Of a stretch of 45,423 nt of DNA, positions 45,381 to 45,423 are shown one piece after another (the first letter of the stretch is position 1; each line of letters opens with the position of its first letter). Both the position numbers and the translations under genes were made by a program. This DNA is from an uncultured Clostridia bacterium (GTDB lineage Bacteria; Bacillota; Clostridia; TANB77; CAG-508), in the NCBI GenBank assembly GCA_944391745.1, contig CALXUS010000015.1, positions 1-45,423 of the forward strand. The letters run 5' to 3'. The notes beneath the pieces were generated by a model. It saw only the letters and a program-made list of their open reading frames with translations. It was not told the DNA's origin and ran no database searches.

Positions 45381-45423
45381 TCAAGCCATTTTTAAATCGT
45401 CTAAATAAGCCTCTAATCTATTC
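45381..45423 (-). CDS. 3' end of a gene running off the window
   Basis: On the minus strand the last 13 codons before TGA (45381-45383) read NRLEAYLDDLKMA, a plausible helical C-terminus. The gene is partial and its family cannot be told from this much. A tyrosine recombinase is one possibility because of the adjacent repeats, but this is speculation. Confidence 0.35.
   Translation of the reverse strand, partial: NRLEAYLDDLKMA

Overview
The window is AT-rich Bacillota DNA, most likely from an uncultured gut-type anaerobic Clostridia lineage. This rests on low-GC codon use, AGGAGG-type ribosome sites, sigmaA promoters, a four-subunit pyruvate:ferredoxin oxidoreductase, WalR/WalK-like regulators, and holB followed by ricT as in Bacillus. 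No tRNA, rRNA, CRISPR array or complete transposase was seen. Genus-level placement is not possible from the sequence alone.

Layout from left to right. 100-3727: two tandem paralogous single-pass membrane proteins of unknown function, each with its own promoter. 3886-9867: a leftward operon of a SWIM-SNF2 helicase, an unknown protein and TrmFO. 9983-10371: a small isolated gene cassette. 10426-13613: the porC-porD-porA-porB operon. 13659-18695: a leftward operon walR-walK-lepB-holB-ricT-ferredoxin. 18732-29771: a leftward operon of an LMW protein tyrosine phosphatase, CoA-disulfide reductase with rhodanese, an AlkD-like protein and a giant cyclic beta-glucan synthase (GT84-GH94) that carries a frameshift near 19251. 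29873-30775: a rightward SDR. 30797-33008: two more isolated cassettes. 33019-38121: a leftward run of MBL hydrolase, SDR, two unknown proteins, a methyltransferase and a metallophosphoesterase. 38220-42470: a decayed cassette remnant, a VIT-vWA protein with its MerR regulator, and two paralogous cassettes. 42476-44362: a SWIM-domain protein. 44572-45230: a leader peptide plus lipoprotein cassette. 45381-45423: the 3' tip of a leftward gene that leaves the window.

The most unusual theme is a set of six self-contained expression cassettes (starts at 10300 on the minus strand, and at 30857, 31314, 41366, 41998 and 44659 on the plus strand). Each has a sigmaA promoter with a spacer of exactly 17 bp, one gene (or a leader plus gene), and a GC-rich hairpin. 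Their base composition is visibly different from the backbone: 51% GC by hand count for the 41998 gene and 41% for 41366, against 11 of 60 bases in the adjacent line 42481-42540. Two of them are paralogues that share promoter, leader and terminator. A third copy survives as a 5'-truncated remnant at 38220-38369. A perfect 32-bp inverted repeat (38461-38492 and 41829-41860) brackets the VIT-vWA/MerR/41366 segment. These observations suggest repeated acquisition, duplication and decay of single-gene modules of unknown function between native operons.
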